DNA of 40,408 nucleotides from an uncultured Clostridia bacterium. GTDB lineage: Bacteria; Bacillota; Clostridia; Oscillospirales; Ruminococcaceae. Of the stretch, positions 16,401 through 23,763 are shown one piece after another; the stretch's first letter is position 1; each line of letters opens with the position of its first letter. Below the pieces are notes generated by a model. It made no database searches, was not told the DNA's origin, and worked only from the letters and a program-made list of their open reading frames with translations. The stretch lies in contig CANPYR010000020.1 of the NCBI GenBank assembly GCA_947588805.1, positions 1 to 40,408 on the forward strand, given 5' to 3'. A program made the position numbers and the translations under genes.

Positions 16401-16617
16401 CGAACTTTTCCGGATCGTTAAGACGGTCCAGCTTAAGCCACGCGGCCAAAAAAGCGTCCTGAGCCGCGTCCTCCGCGATATGCGGGTTATGTATCACGGA
16501 ATACGCCGCAGACCTCGCGCTCTTCTCGTGCCGTCTTACCAGCTCGTCGTATGAATTAGGATCTCCCGACAGCGTTAAAAGTACCAGCGTGCTGTCGGAG
16601 CACTGAAGATGAGACAT
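13483..16617 (-). CDS. ECF-type sigma factor with a giant duplicated C-terminal extension
   Basis: A single uninterrupted 1044-codon frame. Residues about 20-90 are a sigma-70 region 2 (AEDAAQDAFLAAWLKLDRL) and about 118-180 a region 4 helix-turn-helix (LPDRARQVIYLHYYE, AELMGISVGTVKSQLH). After residue 185 some 860 residues follow with no membrane span or signal peptide. Two modules of about 275-residue periodicity are visible: VPAGNFIGCE (451), GVGLVRQE (478) and GEGILPIKKGNF (505) correspond to VKAGSFENCL (723), GVGLVKAE (759) and GEGYMPIEEGMR (786). Helical stretches between them look like tetratricopeptide-type regions. The sigma part should bind core RNA polymerase; the extension may sense or inhibit, replacing an anti-sigma factor. 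The ATG has AGGAAG upstream. No separate anti-sigma gene is adjacent. Confidence 0.85.
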   Translation of the reverse strand: MSHLQCSDSTLVLLTLSGDPNSYDELVRRHEKSARSAAYSVIHNPHIAEDAAQDAFLAAWLKLDRLNDPEKFGVWVRRIAKNCAKNMAVRFRNYLSLDDVDNIDSFCSDDGDPEQMLLSEEEARLMRRGLRKLPDRARQVIYLHYYENCSAEDIAELMGISVGTVKSQLHDGRRKMRKELCSMDEKLNDTLLTKIHKKIEEVKNWQYRNSKAGFEKVYGSVLKDIDTMPECREKYHALADVLMRGYWWLPGEKNDKLFERIKEAARLGKNNDVMSYVLARECYKYWDEDRLNHIKNVQIPSLDPEDFRLTVSERWIAYGINAEKKPKDALEAFNAAIKLVTPSDGIHYHHALCAKKCFEESVTDEFVNDNQNRMNVSVTYEISLADGIKISDSKSVSFGELYGYNWGANYLLNNLMCCDGMMRADIKPGESFTASDGSTLTFEADCETVTVPAGNFIGCEVWTSRLRDCTYRSWLKSGVGLVRQEAISEGVRETRLLSSYGIAGGEGILPIKKGNFWEYGIEMNPEAYVSPTRIEILSCDNKKAVANMTVRSVRKKYDENSWLDMILKTRADYCVDRGSNMWKIQDVREYAKRAIELAKTPCEKAHAETAYSVVKRIIETDHPNSEAIGLWNFFRRIEVENADGKTRISKGGSRFSFEWKGYDGTALCDRLLSNHIYWILNDVTECLFDEQWKPGYSAEKTFDLYDCVLKTKIKCEDAGTVEVKAGSFENCLSVDTFCEGFEWGQEYRNGRRVYYFAPGVGLVKAEIYSKSGIKSAYELTDYEGVGEGYMPIEEGMRRRYEDLGLTDGYVGATEYVYAKDSVGKNVIFADKTGIRYKPKKITLYGSIMGEMEEERLDSLEKYDEANLEGSCNAINILLHQMTKGHHFFRDAVTRAKRFLYNLRLMEAAGNGVIAPAFYARASRTCLLSAVALIGGGEKEEGYKYLELALDYAEKWKAIPEGEKLSFGDEAVFGNIVYIKGESVIELPDGSRREINASGSIDGWISDSGIIYSAMTAVKGWEWFDPARNEERYKKLTERAKKLAE

Positions 16618-16713
16618 ATTTTTCTTCCTTTCGTGAAAGCTTTCAATTATAAGACTCGAAAAATGCGAAAAAGGTTGGGATATCTGAAAAAAATTTTTTT
16701 GTAAATGAAAATA

Positions 16714-16736
16714 CGTTTCCTTTTTCGGAGGAAACG
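16714..16736 (-). terminator. Probable terminator after metH
   Basis: CGTTTCCT (16714-16721) pairs perfectly with AGGAAACG (16729-16736) over a 7-nt loop; reading leftward an imperfect T-rich run follows (ATTTTCATTT). It lies 43 bases after the metH stop and before the sigma-factor start. Confidence 0.6.
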
Positions 16737-16778
16737 CATATCAAAAAGACGGAAAGTCGGAATTCAAAGGTTTTCAGA

Positions 16779-19130
16779 TCATGAAGCGGACTCAGTCCCG
16801 TAGACCTCGTCAAGCTTCTTCGCCATCTCAAGCGCGTCCTTCGTATAATAGTCCGCGCCGATCTTCTCGGCAGTCTCTTCATTGAGAACCGCGCCGCCCA
16901 CGAATATTTTCGCGCTCAGTCCCTCATCCCTTAACGCTTTTACCGTCTCCTCCATGCTCGGTACGGTGGTAGTCATAAGCGCGGAAAGACCGACTGCGAA
17001 CGGATTTAATTCTTTGACCGCTTCGACTACTTTTTCAACCGGCACGTCCTTCCCGAGATCTGTTACCTGCCAGCCGTAGGATTCGATAACTACTTTTACT
17101 ATATTTTTCCCGATGTCGTGAACGTCTCCCTTTACCGTGGCGAGAACCACTCTCCCCTTCGGCTCGGCGTCCTTCGGCAGCCGCTCGGTTATCACCGCAA
17201 AAGCGGCTTTAGCGGCTTCCGCGGAAGATATAAGCTGCGGCAGAAACAGCTTTCCCTCTCCGTAGAGCTTCCCCACGTCGTCGAGCGCTTTTATTAAAAT
17301 TTTATTCACGATCTCCATCGGCTTCAGGCTCTCAAGCTCCCGCTCCGTCATCTCGGGCGCTCTCGTCTTAAGTCCCAGCCTTACGCAGTCGTAAAGACTT
17401 TCAGCGGTCTTTTCTTCTTTGACGGCTTTAACGGTCCGGCTCGCGCTCGGAACGTAATCTTTATATATTTCGATATAATTCTCGGCGTTTTTATCTATCC
17501 CCGCCAAAAGCTCGTACGCCCTCGCCGTCCCGCTCATCTCGCTGTCAAGCGGATTAAGTATCGGCATATTCAGGCCGCGCTCCATCGCCATCGCAAGAAA
17601 AGTCCTGTTAAGAAGCGGACGGTTAGGAAGCCCGAAGGATACGTTGGAAACTCCGAGCGCAGTTTTCACACCAAGCTTTCTCACGGCTTCAAGCGCTCTC
17701 ACCGTCTCTTTGACAAGCTCCTGCTCTGCGGAAGCTGTGACTACAAGAGTATCTATCATTATCTTTTCCTTCGCTATCCCGAATTTCCCCGCAGTCGAGA
17801 TTATCCTCTCGGCTATTTCAAGCCTTCCCTCCGCAGTCTTAGGGACTCCGTTCTTATCCATCGCAAGACCCAATACCACCGCGCCGTATTTCTTCGCGAT
17901 CGGGAATATTCTTTCCATGACCTCCGGATCCCCGTTTACGCTGTTAATAAGCGGGATACCGTTATATATCCTCGCGGCTGCGGCGATAGCTTCGGAGTCT
18001 GAGGAATCGATCTGAAGCGGCAGGTCGCAGTATTCCTGCAAGCTTAAAATTATTTTCGGCATAAGCGCCTTTTCATCTATCTGCGGCAGCCCGCAGTTCA
18101 CGTCTAACAGATCCGCGCCCGCGTCCTGCTGTTTAAGAGCTTCGTCGATAAGATACTCCATATCCTCGGAAATAAGCGCTTCTTTAAGCGCTTTTTTGCC
18201 TGTCGGATTGAGCCTTTCGCCGCATATCTTCACTCCGTCTATTATGCAGACGCAGTTAGCGGAATTTACCGCCGTCGCCGGGCAATATTCATGCTCTCTG
18301 ACTTTTTGCCCGGAATACCCCGACAGCCTTCTTATTATCTCGGGATTCGTCCCGCAGCAGCCGCCTATTACCGATACTCCCATCTCTATAAGCTTTTCCG
18401 CGCTCTCTATAAATTCATCCTCGGTAAGCTTATAAACCGTTTTACCGTCCTCCAAAACCGGAAGCCCCCGGTTAGGCTGGACGATCACAGGTACCGACGT
18501 GCATTTTAAAATTCTTTCCGCTATCGGTATAAGCTCCTTCGGGCCTAAAGAGCAGTTTATCCCGAGCGCGTCTACTCCGAGTCCCGAAAGAGTATTTGCG
18601 GCTATTTCCGGAGTAGAACCCGTGAGCGTTCTTCCGGTGGAGTCAAACGTCACCGTTGCAAATATCGGCAAGGACGTATTTTCTTTAAACGCCAGTATCG
18701 CCGCTTTTATTTCGTATATATCCGAAAACGTCTCAAGAATATATCCGTCGCACAGATCGCGCGAAACGGTCGCGACCTCTTTGAATGCTTCATAAGCGTC
18801 GTCAAACGATAATTCCCCTATCGGCTTCATCATCGCGCCGGTGGGTCCTACGTCGAAAAATACCGGCTTTCCCGCTGCCCTTGCGTTATTTACCGCAGCT
18901 TTTGCAAGCTCTCTAAGGCTGTAAGCGCCATGATATTTGACGGGGTTGAGTCCGAAGGTGTTCGCGGTGATTATATCCGCGCAGGAGTAGGAACGGTGGA
19001 TGTTTTTTATCTCCTCCGCGGCGGTTATATTAAGATCCTCCGGTATCCCCGTCAGCCCTCGCTTTTCAAGCTCGCTTCCGAAGCCGCCGTCAAATATTAT
19101 CAAATCTTTTCCGAGCCTGTTTTCGAGCAT
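16779..19130 (-). CDS. metH: Cobalamin-dependent methionine synthase MetH, lacking the activation domain
   Basis: A 783-residue cytoplasmic enzyme that transfers a methyl group from methyltetrahydrofolate through cobalamin to homocysteine. The start is taken at the ATG at 19130 (MLENRLGKDLIIFDGGFGSEL). The homocysteine domain has the zinc cysteines in INCS (Cys193) and GGCCGT (Cys258, Cys259). The pterin domain begins at about 305 (CGERLNPTGKKALKEAL). The C-terminal cap and B12 domain carry GDVHDIGKNIV, with the lower cobalt ligand His671. E. coli MetH has about 440 more residues because it includes the reactivation domain; here that domain is the separate gene directly upstream, whose end overlaps this start by 31 bases. 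Confidence 0.93.
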   Translation of the reverse strand: MLENRLGKDLIIFDGGFGSELEKRGLTGIPEDLNITAAEEIKNIHRSYSCADIITANTFGLNPVKYHGAYSLRELAKAAVNNARAAGKPVFFDVGPTGAMMKPIGELSFDDAYEAFKEVATVSRDLCDGYILETFSDIYEIKAAILAFKENTSLPIFATVTFDSTGRTLTGSTPEIAANTLSGLGVDALGINCSLGPKELIPIAERILKCTSVPVIVQPNRGLPVLEDGKTVYKLTEDEFIESAEKLIEMGVSVIGGCCGTNPEIIRRLSGYSGQKVREHEYCPATAVNSANCVCIIDGVKICGERLNPTGKKALKEALISEDMEYLIDEALKQQDAGADLLDVNCGLPQIDEKALMPKIILSLQEYCDLPLQIDSSDSEAIAAAARIYNGIPLINSVNGDPEVMERIFPIAKKYGAVVLGLAMDKNGVPKTAEGRLEIAERIISTAGKFGIAKEKIMIDTLVVTASAEQELVKETVRALEAVRKLGVKTALGVSNVSFGLPNRPLLNRTFLAMAMERGLNMPILNPLDSEMSGTARAYELLAGIDKNAENYIEIYKDYVPSASRTVKAVKEEKTAESLYDCVRLGLKTRAPEMTERELESLKPMEIVNKILIKALDDVGKLYGEGKLFLPQLISSAEAAKAAFAVITERLPKDAEPKGRVVLATVKGDVHDIGKNIVKVVIESYGWQVTDLGKDVPVEKVVEAVKELNPFAVGLSALMTTTVPSMEETVKALRDEGLSAKIFVGGAVLNEETAEKIGADYYTKDALEMAKKLDEVYGTESAS

Positions 19131-19759
19131 AGCGTATAACACCTTTTTCCTTCCTTGAGATACTCGCAGGAATTCGCCATAAAGCATCCCTTACAGCTTT
19201 TTTCTTCCTTTTTTCCTTTTCCTACAGCTATTATCCCGGCCATAGATTTTGACGGGAGCATAAAATTCGATTTATTTAAGCTTATCCCTATCTTTCCGGG
19301 ATCTATAAGCTTAAAAAGCTCAGGCAGATCCTCCACGCCGCTGCCGCCGTAGCCTGGACAGAAGCGGTAGGAAAGATCCTCTCCGAGCGTTTTTTCATAT
19401 TTATCGGAGCACAGTTCAAGATACGCGCTCGCCGACGCGTCAAGAACCACGCCCTTTGACATGTCGGTCCTCATATATCTGTTCACAGCTCTGTCTACGC
19501 CCGCGCCTAACGTCGTCGCGCAGACTATAACTCCCTTCGCGCCGTTAAGATAGCTTAAATACGGCTCTTTTTTCAAAAACTCCGGCAGCGCCGTAAAATA
19601 TTTATAAATATAATTAAACTGCGAAAGCGTTTCAAGCTCTCTAAGCGCGTTATCTATCAACATATCCGTCTCTTCGCTTCTTCCGACGCCGCGAAAGCCG
19701 AGATAGTTATATATCTGCGGGAGAATGATTTCTTTATCTGAAAAGTTCGCCGAATACAT
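19100..19759 (-). CDS. Stand-alone MetH activation (AdoMet-binding) domain protein
   Basis: A 219-residue protein matching the C-terminal activation domain of MetH, which binds AdoMet and supports reductive remethylation of oxidised cob(II)alamin. Seen motifs are YRFCPGYGGSG, the family's AdoMet-binding R-x-x-PGY region, and IGISLNKSNFMLPSKSMAGII, its conserved substrate-proximal block. CKGCFMANSC near the end is a cysteine cluster common in the clostridial stand-alone form. I choose the ATG at 19759 (MYSANFSDKEI) because GGAAGG lies 7 bases upstream. It overlaps the end of metF by 26 bases and the start of metH by 31, so the three are translationally coupled. Confidence 0.85.
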   Translation of the reverse strand: MYSANFSDKEIILPQIYNYLGFRGVGRSEETDMLIDNALRELETLSQFNYIYKYFTALPEFLKKEPYLSYLNGAKGVIVCATTLGAGVDRAVNRYMRTDMSKGVVLDASASAYLELCSDKYEKTLGEDLSYRFCPGYGGSGVEDLPELFKLIDPGKIGISLNKSNFMLPSKSMAGIIAVGKGKKEEKSCKGCFMANSCEYLKEGKRCYTLCSKTGSEKI

Positions 19760-20609
19760 TTTTAAGCCTTCCGCATATCTCAAAAGCCGTCTCCGCTTTG
19801 TTCATGATCTCAAGGTGAATCCCCGGCGCGCCCTTCGCGATAAGATCGGTTATCTGATAAACCGCGTAGTTTATCCCCATCTCGTGCATTACATTAGGCA
19901 TAGTCGCATATTTTTCTATCATGTTTCTCAGATCGAGCGGTATCACCGACCCGCAGAGCGCTTTTACCGTATGGATGCTCTTCACGCTCAAAATCGGCAT
20001 AAGCCCCGGGATTATCGGAACCGTAACTCCCGCTTCCTTTGCTTCATGCAAAAGACGGTAGTAATAAGAGTTATCGTAAAACACCTGGGTTATCAAAAAC
20101 TTCGCCCCGGCGTCCTGCTTCTTTTTGAGATTCAAAAGATCCTCCCCGAGCGTTTTGCACTCGAAATGCCCCTCGGGATAGCACGCCCCGCCGAGACAGA
20201 ATTTCCCTTTGAGCTCCTCCATAAGATCGGAAGCGTGATGATAATATTTTGCGTATTCAAAATCCTCCGGCATGTCTATGGGCTTATCTCCCCTGAGCGC
20301 AAGAACGTTTTCGACTCCGCAGTCTTCAAGCTCTTCGGAGAGTCTCTTTATTTCTTCGGGAGCGCTCGGGCCGCCGGTGATATGTGAAAGCGGCTCTATA
20401 CCCATTTTCTTGATCGTGTGGGAAATTTCCACGGTATCCTTTGAATTGGATCCTCCCGCGCCGTATGTAACGCTTATGAAGTCGGGTGAAAGCTCCTTAA
20501 GGCTCTCTATCGCTCCAAACAGCTTTTCTTTATCCTCCGAGCCCTTCTGCGGCGGGAACACCTCAAAAGACAGCGTTCTCTTCCTGCTTAATATCTCATC
20601 TATTCTCAT
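19734..20609 (-). CDS. metF: Methylenetetrahydrofolate reductase
   Basis: A 291-residue flavoenzyme that reduces 5,10-methylenetetrahydrofolate to 5-methyltetrahydrofolate, the methyl donor of MetH. The start is the ATG at 20609 (MRIDEILSRKRTLSFEVFPP), with GGAGG nearby. LSFEVFPPQKG, SVTYGAGGSN and NVLALRGDKP are classic MetF motifs, as is AKFLITQVFYDN. The ATG lies inside the last codons of the transporter gene (14-base overlap). In anaerobes MetF may also serve a Wood-Ljungdahl role, but the operon context here points to methionine synthesis. Confidence 0.93.
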   Translation of the reverse strand: MRIDEILSRKRTLSFEVFPPQKGSEDKEKLFGAIESLKELSPDFISVTYGAGGSNSKDTVEISHTIKKMGIEPLSHITGGPSAPEEIKRLSEELEDCGVENVLALRGDKPIDMPEDFEYAKYYHHASDLMEELKGKFCLGGACYPEGHFECKTLGEDLLNLKKKQDAGAKFLITQVFYDNSYYYRLLHEAKEAGVTVPIIPGLMPILSVKSIHTVKALCGSVIPLDLRNMIEKYATMPNVMHEMGINYAVYQITDLIAKGAPGIHLEIMNKAETAFEICGRLKNVFGELFR

Positions 20610-21330
20610 CGTCTTTATCCTCCAATGAATATTTTTCACCTATAACGAATCTCAAAGCCCTTGTGAGCGGATCGAATAGCAAAAACGTGCTCAGAGTCGC
20701 GCAGACCGTCTGCGGGAGCATCGCTAAAAATCCTCCGTAAAAATATACCTCCGCAGCCTGTTTTGAATATCCGAAAAAGAGCGGAGTTATAACGTCGTCC
20801 AAAAGCGTGAAAAATACCGTCATTATTCCTGCAAGGGTGGCCGCGTTCACCGATTTCCCGGTCCTGTCGGAATTTTTTATACGCGGCAGGAATATACCTC
20901 CCAGGGAAAGAGCCGCGAATATTACGCAAAGCGCCCAGAGAAGTATCTTTATCCTGAAACTGTATATTATACTTATCTTTATAGCCCCGCTCAGAGCAAG
21001 CGCCGCGCAGGAAAAGGACGCGACGCCAGCCGCCAGCGGCGATACCCGGCGCGGAGGGCTTACTTTTCCCGAAAGCGAAAACGCCAGGGCAAAAAGCGGA
21101 TAGTATATAAGATATAAAATTATCGCGCTCGGATAGAAGCCGTAGATAAGACAGCGAAGAAGCGAAAAAGCGACGGCGGTAAACGCTCCGGATCTCGCTC
21201 CGGCACTATAGCAAAACGCCGCAAAAACCGGAGTTACCAGCTCGACCCCGGAGATGAAGCCGAGAGCGAACTGTATCGCGCACAAAAGCGCCGCCATCAC
21301 CGCGCATTCCGCAAGTCTTTTCGGGCTCAT
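20596..21330 (-). CDS. ECF-transporter S component, probable cobalamin uptake
   Basis: A 244-residue integral membrane protein with about six hydrophobic spans starting near residues 7, 31, 55, 96, 130 and 164. It matches the general pattern of ECF-type substrate-binding S components (short N-terminal helix with AALLCAIQFALGF, then small-residue-rich spans). The shared EcfA/EcfT energising module is not present here. The start overlaps the stop of the DUF4430 lipoprotein gene (TGATG). Position between a transcobalamin-like lipoprotein and B12-dependent methionine genes suggests vitamin B12 as substrate (CbrT-like); this is inference from context. Confidence 0.7.
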   Translation of the reverse strand: MSPKRLAECAVMAALLCAIQFALGFISGVELVTPVFAAFCYSAGARSGAFTAVAFSLLRCLIYGFYPSAIILYLIYYPLFALAFSLSGKVSPPRRVSPLAAGVASFSCAALALSGAIKISIIYSFRIKILLWALCVIFAALSLGGIFLPRIKNSDRTGKSVNAATLAGIMTVFFTLLDDVITPLFFGYSKQAAEVYFYGGFLAMLPQTVCATLSTFLLFDPLTRALRFVIGEKYSLEDKDDENR

Positions 21331-21770
21331 CAGTAGCTTTCAAGCACCAGGGCGTAATATTCCCCCGCCACTACCGGAAGCCCGGATACCCCGTATGAAG
21401 CGCTTGCAAGAGTTTTTCCGTCAAATTCATAGGTCCCGTACTCGGAGCTTGAATAAACTGTCCCGTCGGCTTCGCCGAGAGTGGTATATACCGCCCAGTA
21501 CTCGTTATTTTCCGCGTTCGCCGCTCTGCCGTTCACGGATTCTATGAAAAGCCCGTACTCTCCCGTCGAGCCCTGATAGTCGAGCTCGCCCGCGTCCTTT
21601 AAGGCGTTCAGGGCTTCCTCAAGGCTCCCTCCGTCGGCGTTAGCCTTTATCACCACCGCGGTTTCGCCCGATTCCGCTACCTCAACGTCTGCGGCCGCGC
21701 TTCCGCACGCCGTAAACAGTAAAACCGCCAAAGAAATAATCGCTAAAATTTTAAGTACTTTTGTCTTCAT
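21330..21770 (-). CDS. DUF4430 lipoprotein, probable cobalamin-binding surface protein
   Basis: A 146-residue lipoprotein: signal peptide with lipobox LLFTAC (Cys22) and a DUF4430 domain whose fold is related to the C-terminal domain of transcobalamin/intrinsic factor. Seen motifs are SLEEALNALKDAG, GLFIESVNG, and NEYWAVYTTLGEADG followed by YYALVLESY. The start has GGAGGAAAG upstream. It is the first gene of the overlapping B12/methionine operon. Likely it is anchored on the outer face of the membrane and passes cobalamin to the S component encoded next. Domain call is fairly firm; ligand is inferred. Confidence 0.75.
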   Translation of the reverse strand: MKTKVLKILAIISLAVLLFTACGSAAADVEVAESGETAVVIKANADGGSLEEALNALKDAGELDYQGSTGEYGLFIESVNGRAANAENNEYWAVYTTLGEADGTVYSSSEYGTYEFDGKTLASASYGVSGLPVVAGEYYALVLESY

Positions 21771-21803
21771 AATACTTTCCTCCGATTTGTTTTTTTACTA
21801 TAA

Positions 21804-21843
21804 CCGCACAGTATTCAAGCGTAAGCGCCGTTTTACTGTGCGG
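21804..21843. repeat. Hairpin between glmS and the B12/methionine operon
   Basis: CCGCACAGTA (21804-21813) pairs perfectly with TACTGTGCGG (21834-21843). No clean T-run follows on the minus strand, so it may be a partial terminator, an attenuator or a processing site rather than a standard terminator. The gap is about 80 bases, too short for a cobalamin riboswitch. Confidence 0.5.
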
Positions 21844-21850
21844 GTTAAAT

Positions 21851-23689
21851 TTATTCAACGGTCACGCTCTTGGCAAGATTTCTCGGCTTATCTACGTCGA
21901 GTCCTTTAGCGCAGCTCACATAGTATCCCATGAGCTGAAGCGGAACTACCGCAAGGCTCGCAAGGAATAAATGATCGGTCTTCGGGATATAGACCGTGAA
22001 GTCCGAAAGGTCTTCTATCGCATAGTTTCCGTAGCAGGTAAGACCCATAAGATACGCCCCGCGGCTCTTTACTTCTACCATATTCGATACCGTCTTTTCA
22101 TAGAGCGCTTGCTGAGTCACAACGCTTATGACGAGCGTTCCCGGCTCGATAAGGCTTATCGGGCCGTGCTTAAGCTCTCCCGCGGCGTACGCTTCGGAGT
22201 GGATATAGCTTATTTCCTTCATCTTAAGGCTTCCCTCAAGTCCTACCGCGTAATCTATTCCCCTTCCGATAAAGAAAGCGTCCTTGACCGACGCGAACTT
22301 CGCCGCGAACCACTGTATCCTCTCTTTATCTTCAAGGATCTTTTCTATCTTCTGCGGAAGCGTTTCAAGCTCGGCTATAAGTCTTGAATACTCTTCGTCG
22401 GAAATTTCTCCCCTCGCTTTTGCAAACTGTATCGCTAAAACATATCCCGCGATAAGCTGCGCGGAGTAAGCCTTGGTAGTCGCGACCGAGATTTCCGGTC
22501 CCGCAAGAGTATAGAACACGCTGTCCGCTTCTCTTGCTATGCTCGAGCCGACCACGTTCACTATTCCGAGAGTCTTAGCCCCCGAAGCCTTCGCCATCTT
22601 AAGCGCCGCTAAGCTGTCGGCGGTCTCTCCGGACTGGCTTATTATCACCACAAGGCTGTTATCTCTGAGCTTCATCTTTCTGTATCTGAATTCCGAAGCG
22701 AGCTCGACTCTTACCTGCATCGAGGTAAGCTCCTCGATAACATACTGGACCGCGCAGCCGACGTGATATGCCGAGCCGCAGGCTACGATATATACCTGCT
22801 CTATGCCCTTTATATCTTCGTCGCTTAGTCCCACGCCGGAGAGATCTATTTTCCCGTCCTTAAGAGCGGAATATAAAGTATCCTTTACCGCCTTCGGCTG
22901 CTCGTGGATCTCTTTGAGCATGAAGTGCTCGTATCCCGCCTTCTCGGCGGCTTCCGCGTTCCATTTTATCTCTGAGAGCGGCTTTTCGATCTCCTCGCGG
23001 TCGATATTGTAAAATCTGACTTCGCCCTTTGTGAGCTTTGCTATCTCAAGATCTCCGACGTAATATACGCTCCTTGTGTATTTGAGGATCGCCGGAACGT
23101 CCGAAGCTAAAAACGTCTCGCCGTCCGATACTCCTATTATCATCGGGCTGTCCTTGCGTATCGCGTAGATCTCGTCGGGATAGTCCTTGAACATAAGCTC
23201 CATGGCGTAAGAGCCGCGTATTCTCGTCATCGCTCTCGCAAGCGCGTCGATAGGTCCGAGACCGTATTTTTTATAGTAATAGTCCACAAGCTTTACGCCG
23301 ACCTCGGTATCGGTCTGGCTCTTAAAGGTATAGCCGCTCTTCGTAAGCTTCTCGCGGAGCTCCTGATAGTTTTCGATGATACCGTTATGAACTCCGACTA
23401 CGTTTTCGTCGTCAGAGCAGTGTGGATGGGCGTTTGTGACCGAAGGCTCGCCGTGAGTCGCCCATCTTGTGTGACCGATCCCGCAGTCTCCCTTTACGGC
23501 TTCGCCCTCGTTTGTCATCTCGCGAAGTATCTTAAGCTTTCCCTTCGCTTTTACTACCTCGATATCCTTTGTTCCGTCCCTTACGGCGATACCCGCCGAA
23601 TCGTAGCCGCGGTATTCAAGCTTTGAAAGCCCGTCCAAAAGCACCGGGGCGGCCTGTCTTTTTCCTGTAAATCCGACTATTCCGCACAT
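21851..23689 (-). CDS. glmS: Glutamine--fructose-6-phosphate aminotransferase (isomerizing)
   Basis: A 612-residue enzyme that makes glucosamine-6-phosphate from fructose-6-phosphate and glutamine, the entry step to UDP-GlcNAc. MCGIVGFTGK gives the catalytic Cys2 of the Ntn glutaminase domain; LEYRGYDSAGIAV and HTRWATHGEPS are typical. Two SIS domains follow (VACGSAYHVG, ISQSGETADSL, IGRGIDYAVG, KEISYIHSEAYAAGELKHGP), ending in the conserved DKPRNLAKSVTVE. The start has AGGAGAG. It is 74 bases after glmM on the same transcript. That gap is too short for the glmS ribozyme common in Firmicutes, so this copy appears to lack it. Confidence 0.96.
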   Translation of the reverse strand: MCGIVGFTGKRQAAPVLLDGLSKLEYRGYDSAGIAVRDGTKDIEVVKAKGKLKILREMTNEGEAVKGDCGIGHTRWATHGEPSVTNAHPHCSDDENVVGVHNGIIENYQELREKLTKSGYTFKSQTDTEVGVKLVDYYYKKYGLGPIDALARAMTRIRGSYAMELMFKDYPDEIYAIRKDSPMIIGVSDGETFLASDVPAILKYTRSVYYVGDLEIAKLTKGEVRFYNIDREEIEKPLSEIKWNAEAAEKAGYEHFMLKEIHEQPKAVKDTLYSALKDGKIDLSGVGLSDEDIKGIEQVYIVACGSAYHVGCAVQYVIEELTSMQVRVELASEFRYRKMKLRDNSLVVIISQSGETADSLAALKMAKASGAKTLGIVNVVGSSIAREADSVFYTLAGPEISVATTKAYSAQLIAGYVLAIQFAKARGEISDEEYSRLIAELETLPQKIEKILEDKERIQWFAAKFASVKDAFFIGRGIDYAVGLEGSLKMKEISYIHSEAYAAGELKHGPISLIEPGTLVISVVTQQALYEKTVSNMVEVKSRGAYLMGLTCYGNYAIEDLSDFTVYIPKTDHLFLASLAVVPLQLMGYYVSCAKGLDVDKPRNLAKSVTVE

Positions 23690-23763
23690 AATTATTCTCT
23701 CCTATTCCGCGATTGAAATGCCGAAAAAATTTATCTCCGGCGTTATCCGATTTGCCGTATTTA

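Noticed and set aside
21771-21850. Possible cobalamin riboswitch upstream of the B12/methionine operon
   Set aside because: The gap is 80 bases; cobalamin riboswitches need about 200, and no B12-box-like sequence is seen.
23690-23763. Possible glmS ribozyme/riboswitch upstream of glmS
   Set aside because: Only 74 bases separate glmM and glmS, too few for the ribozyme core, and I saw none of its conserved helices.
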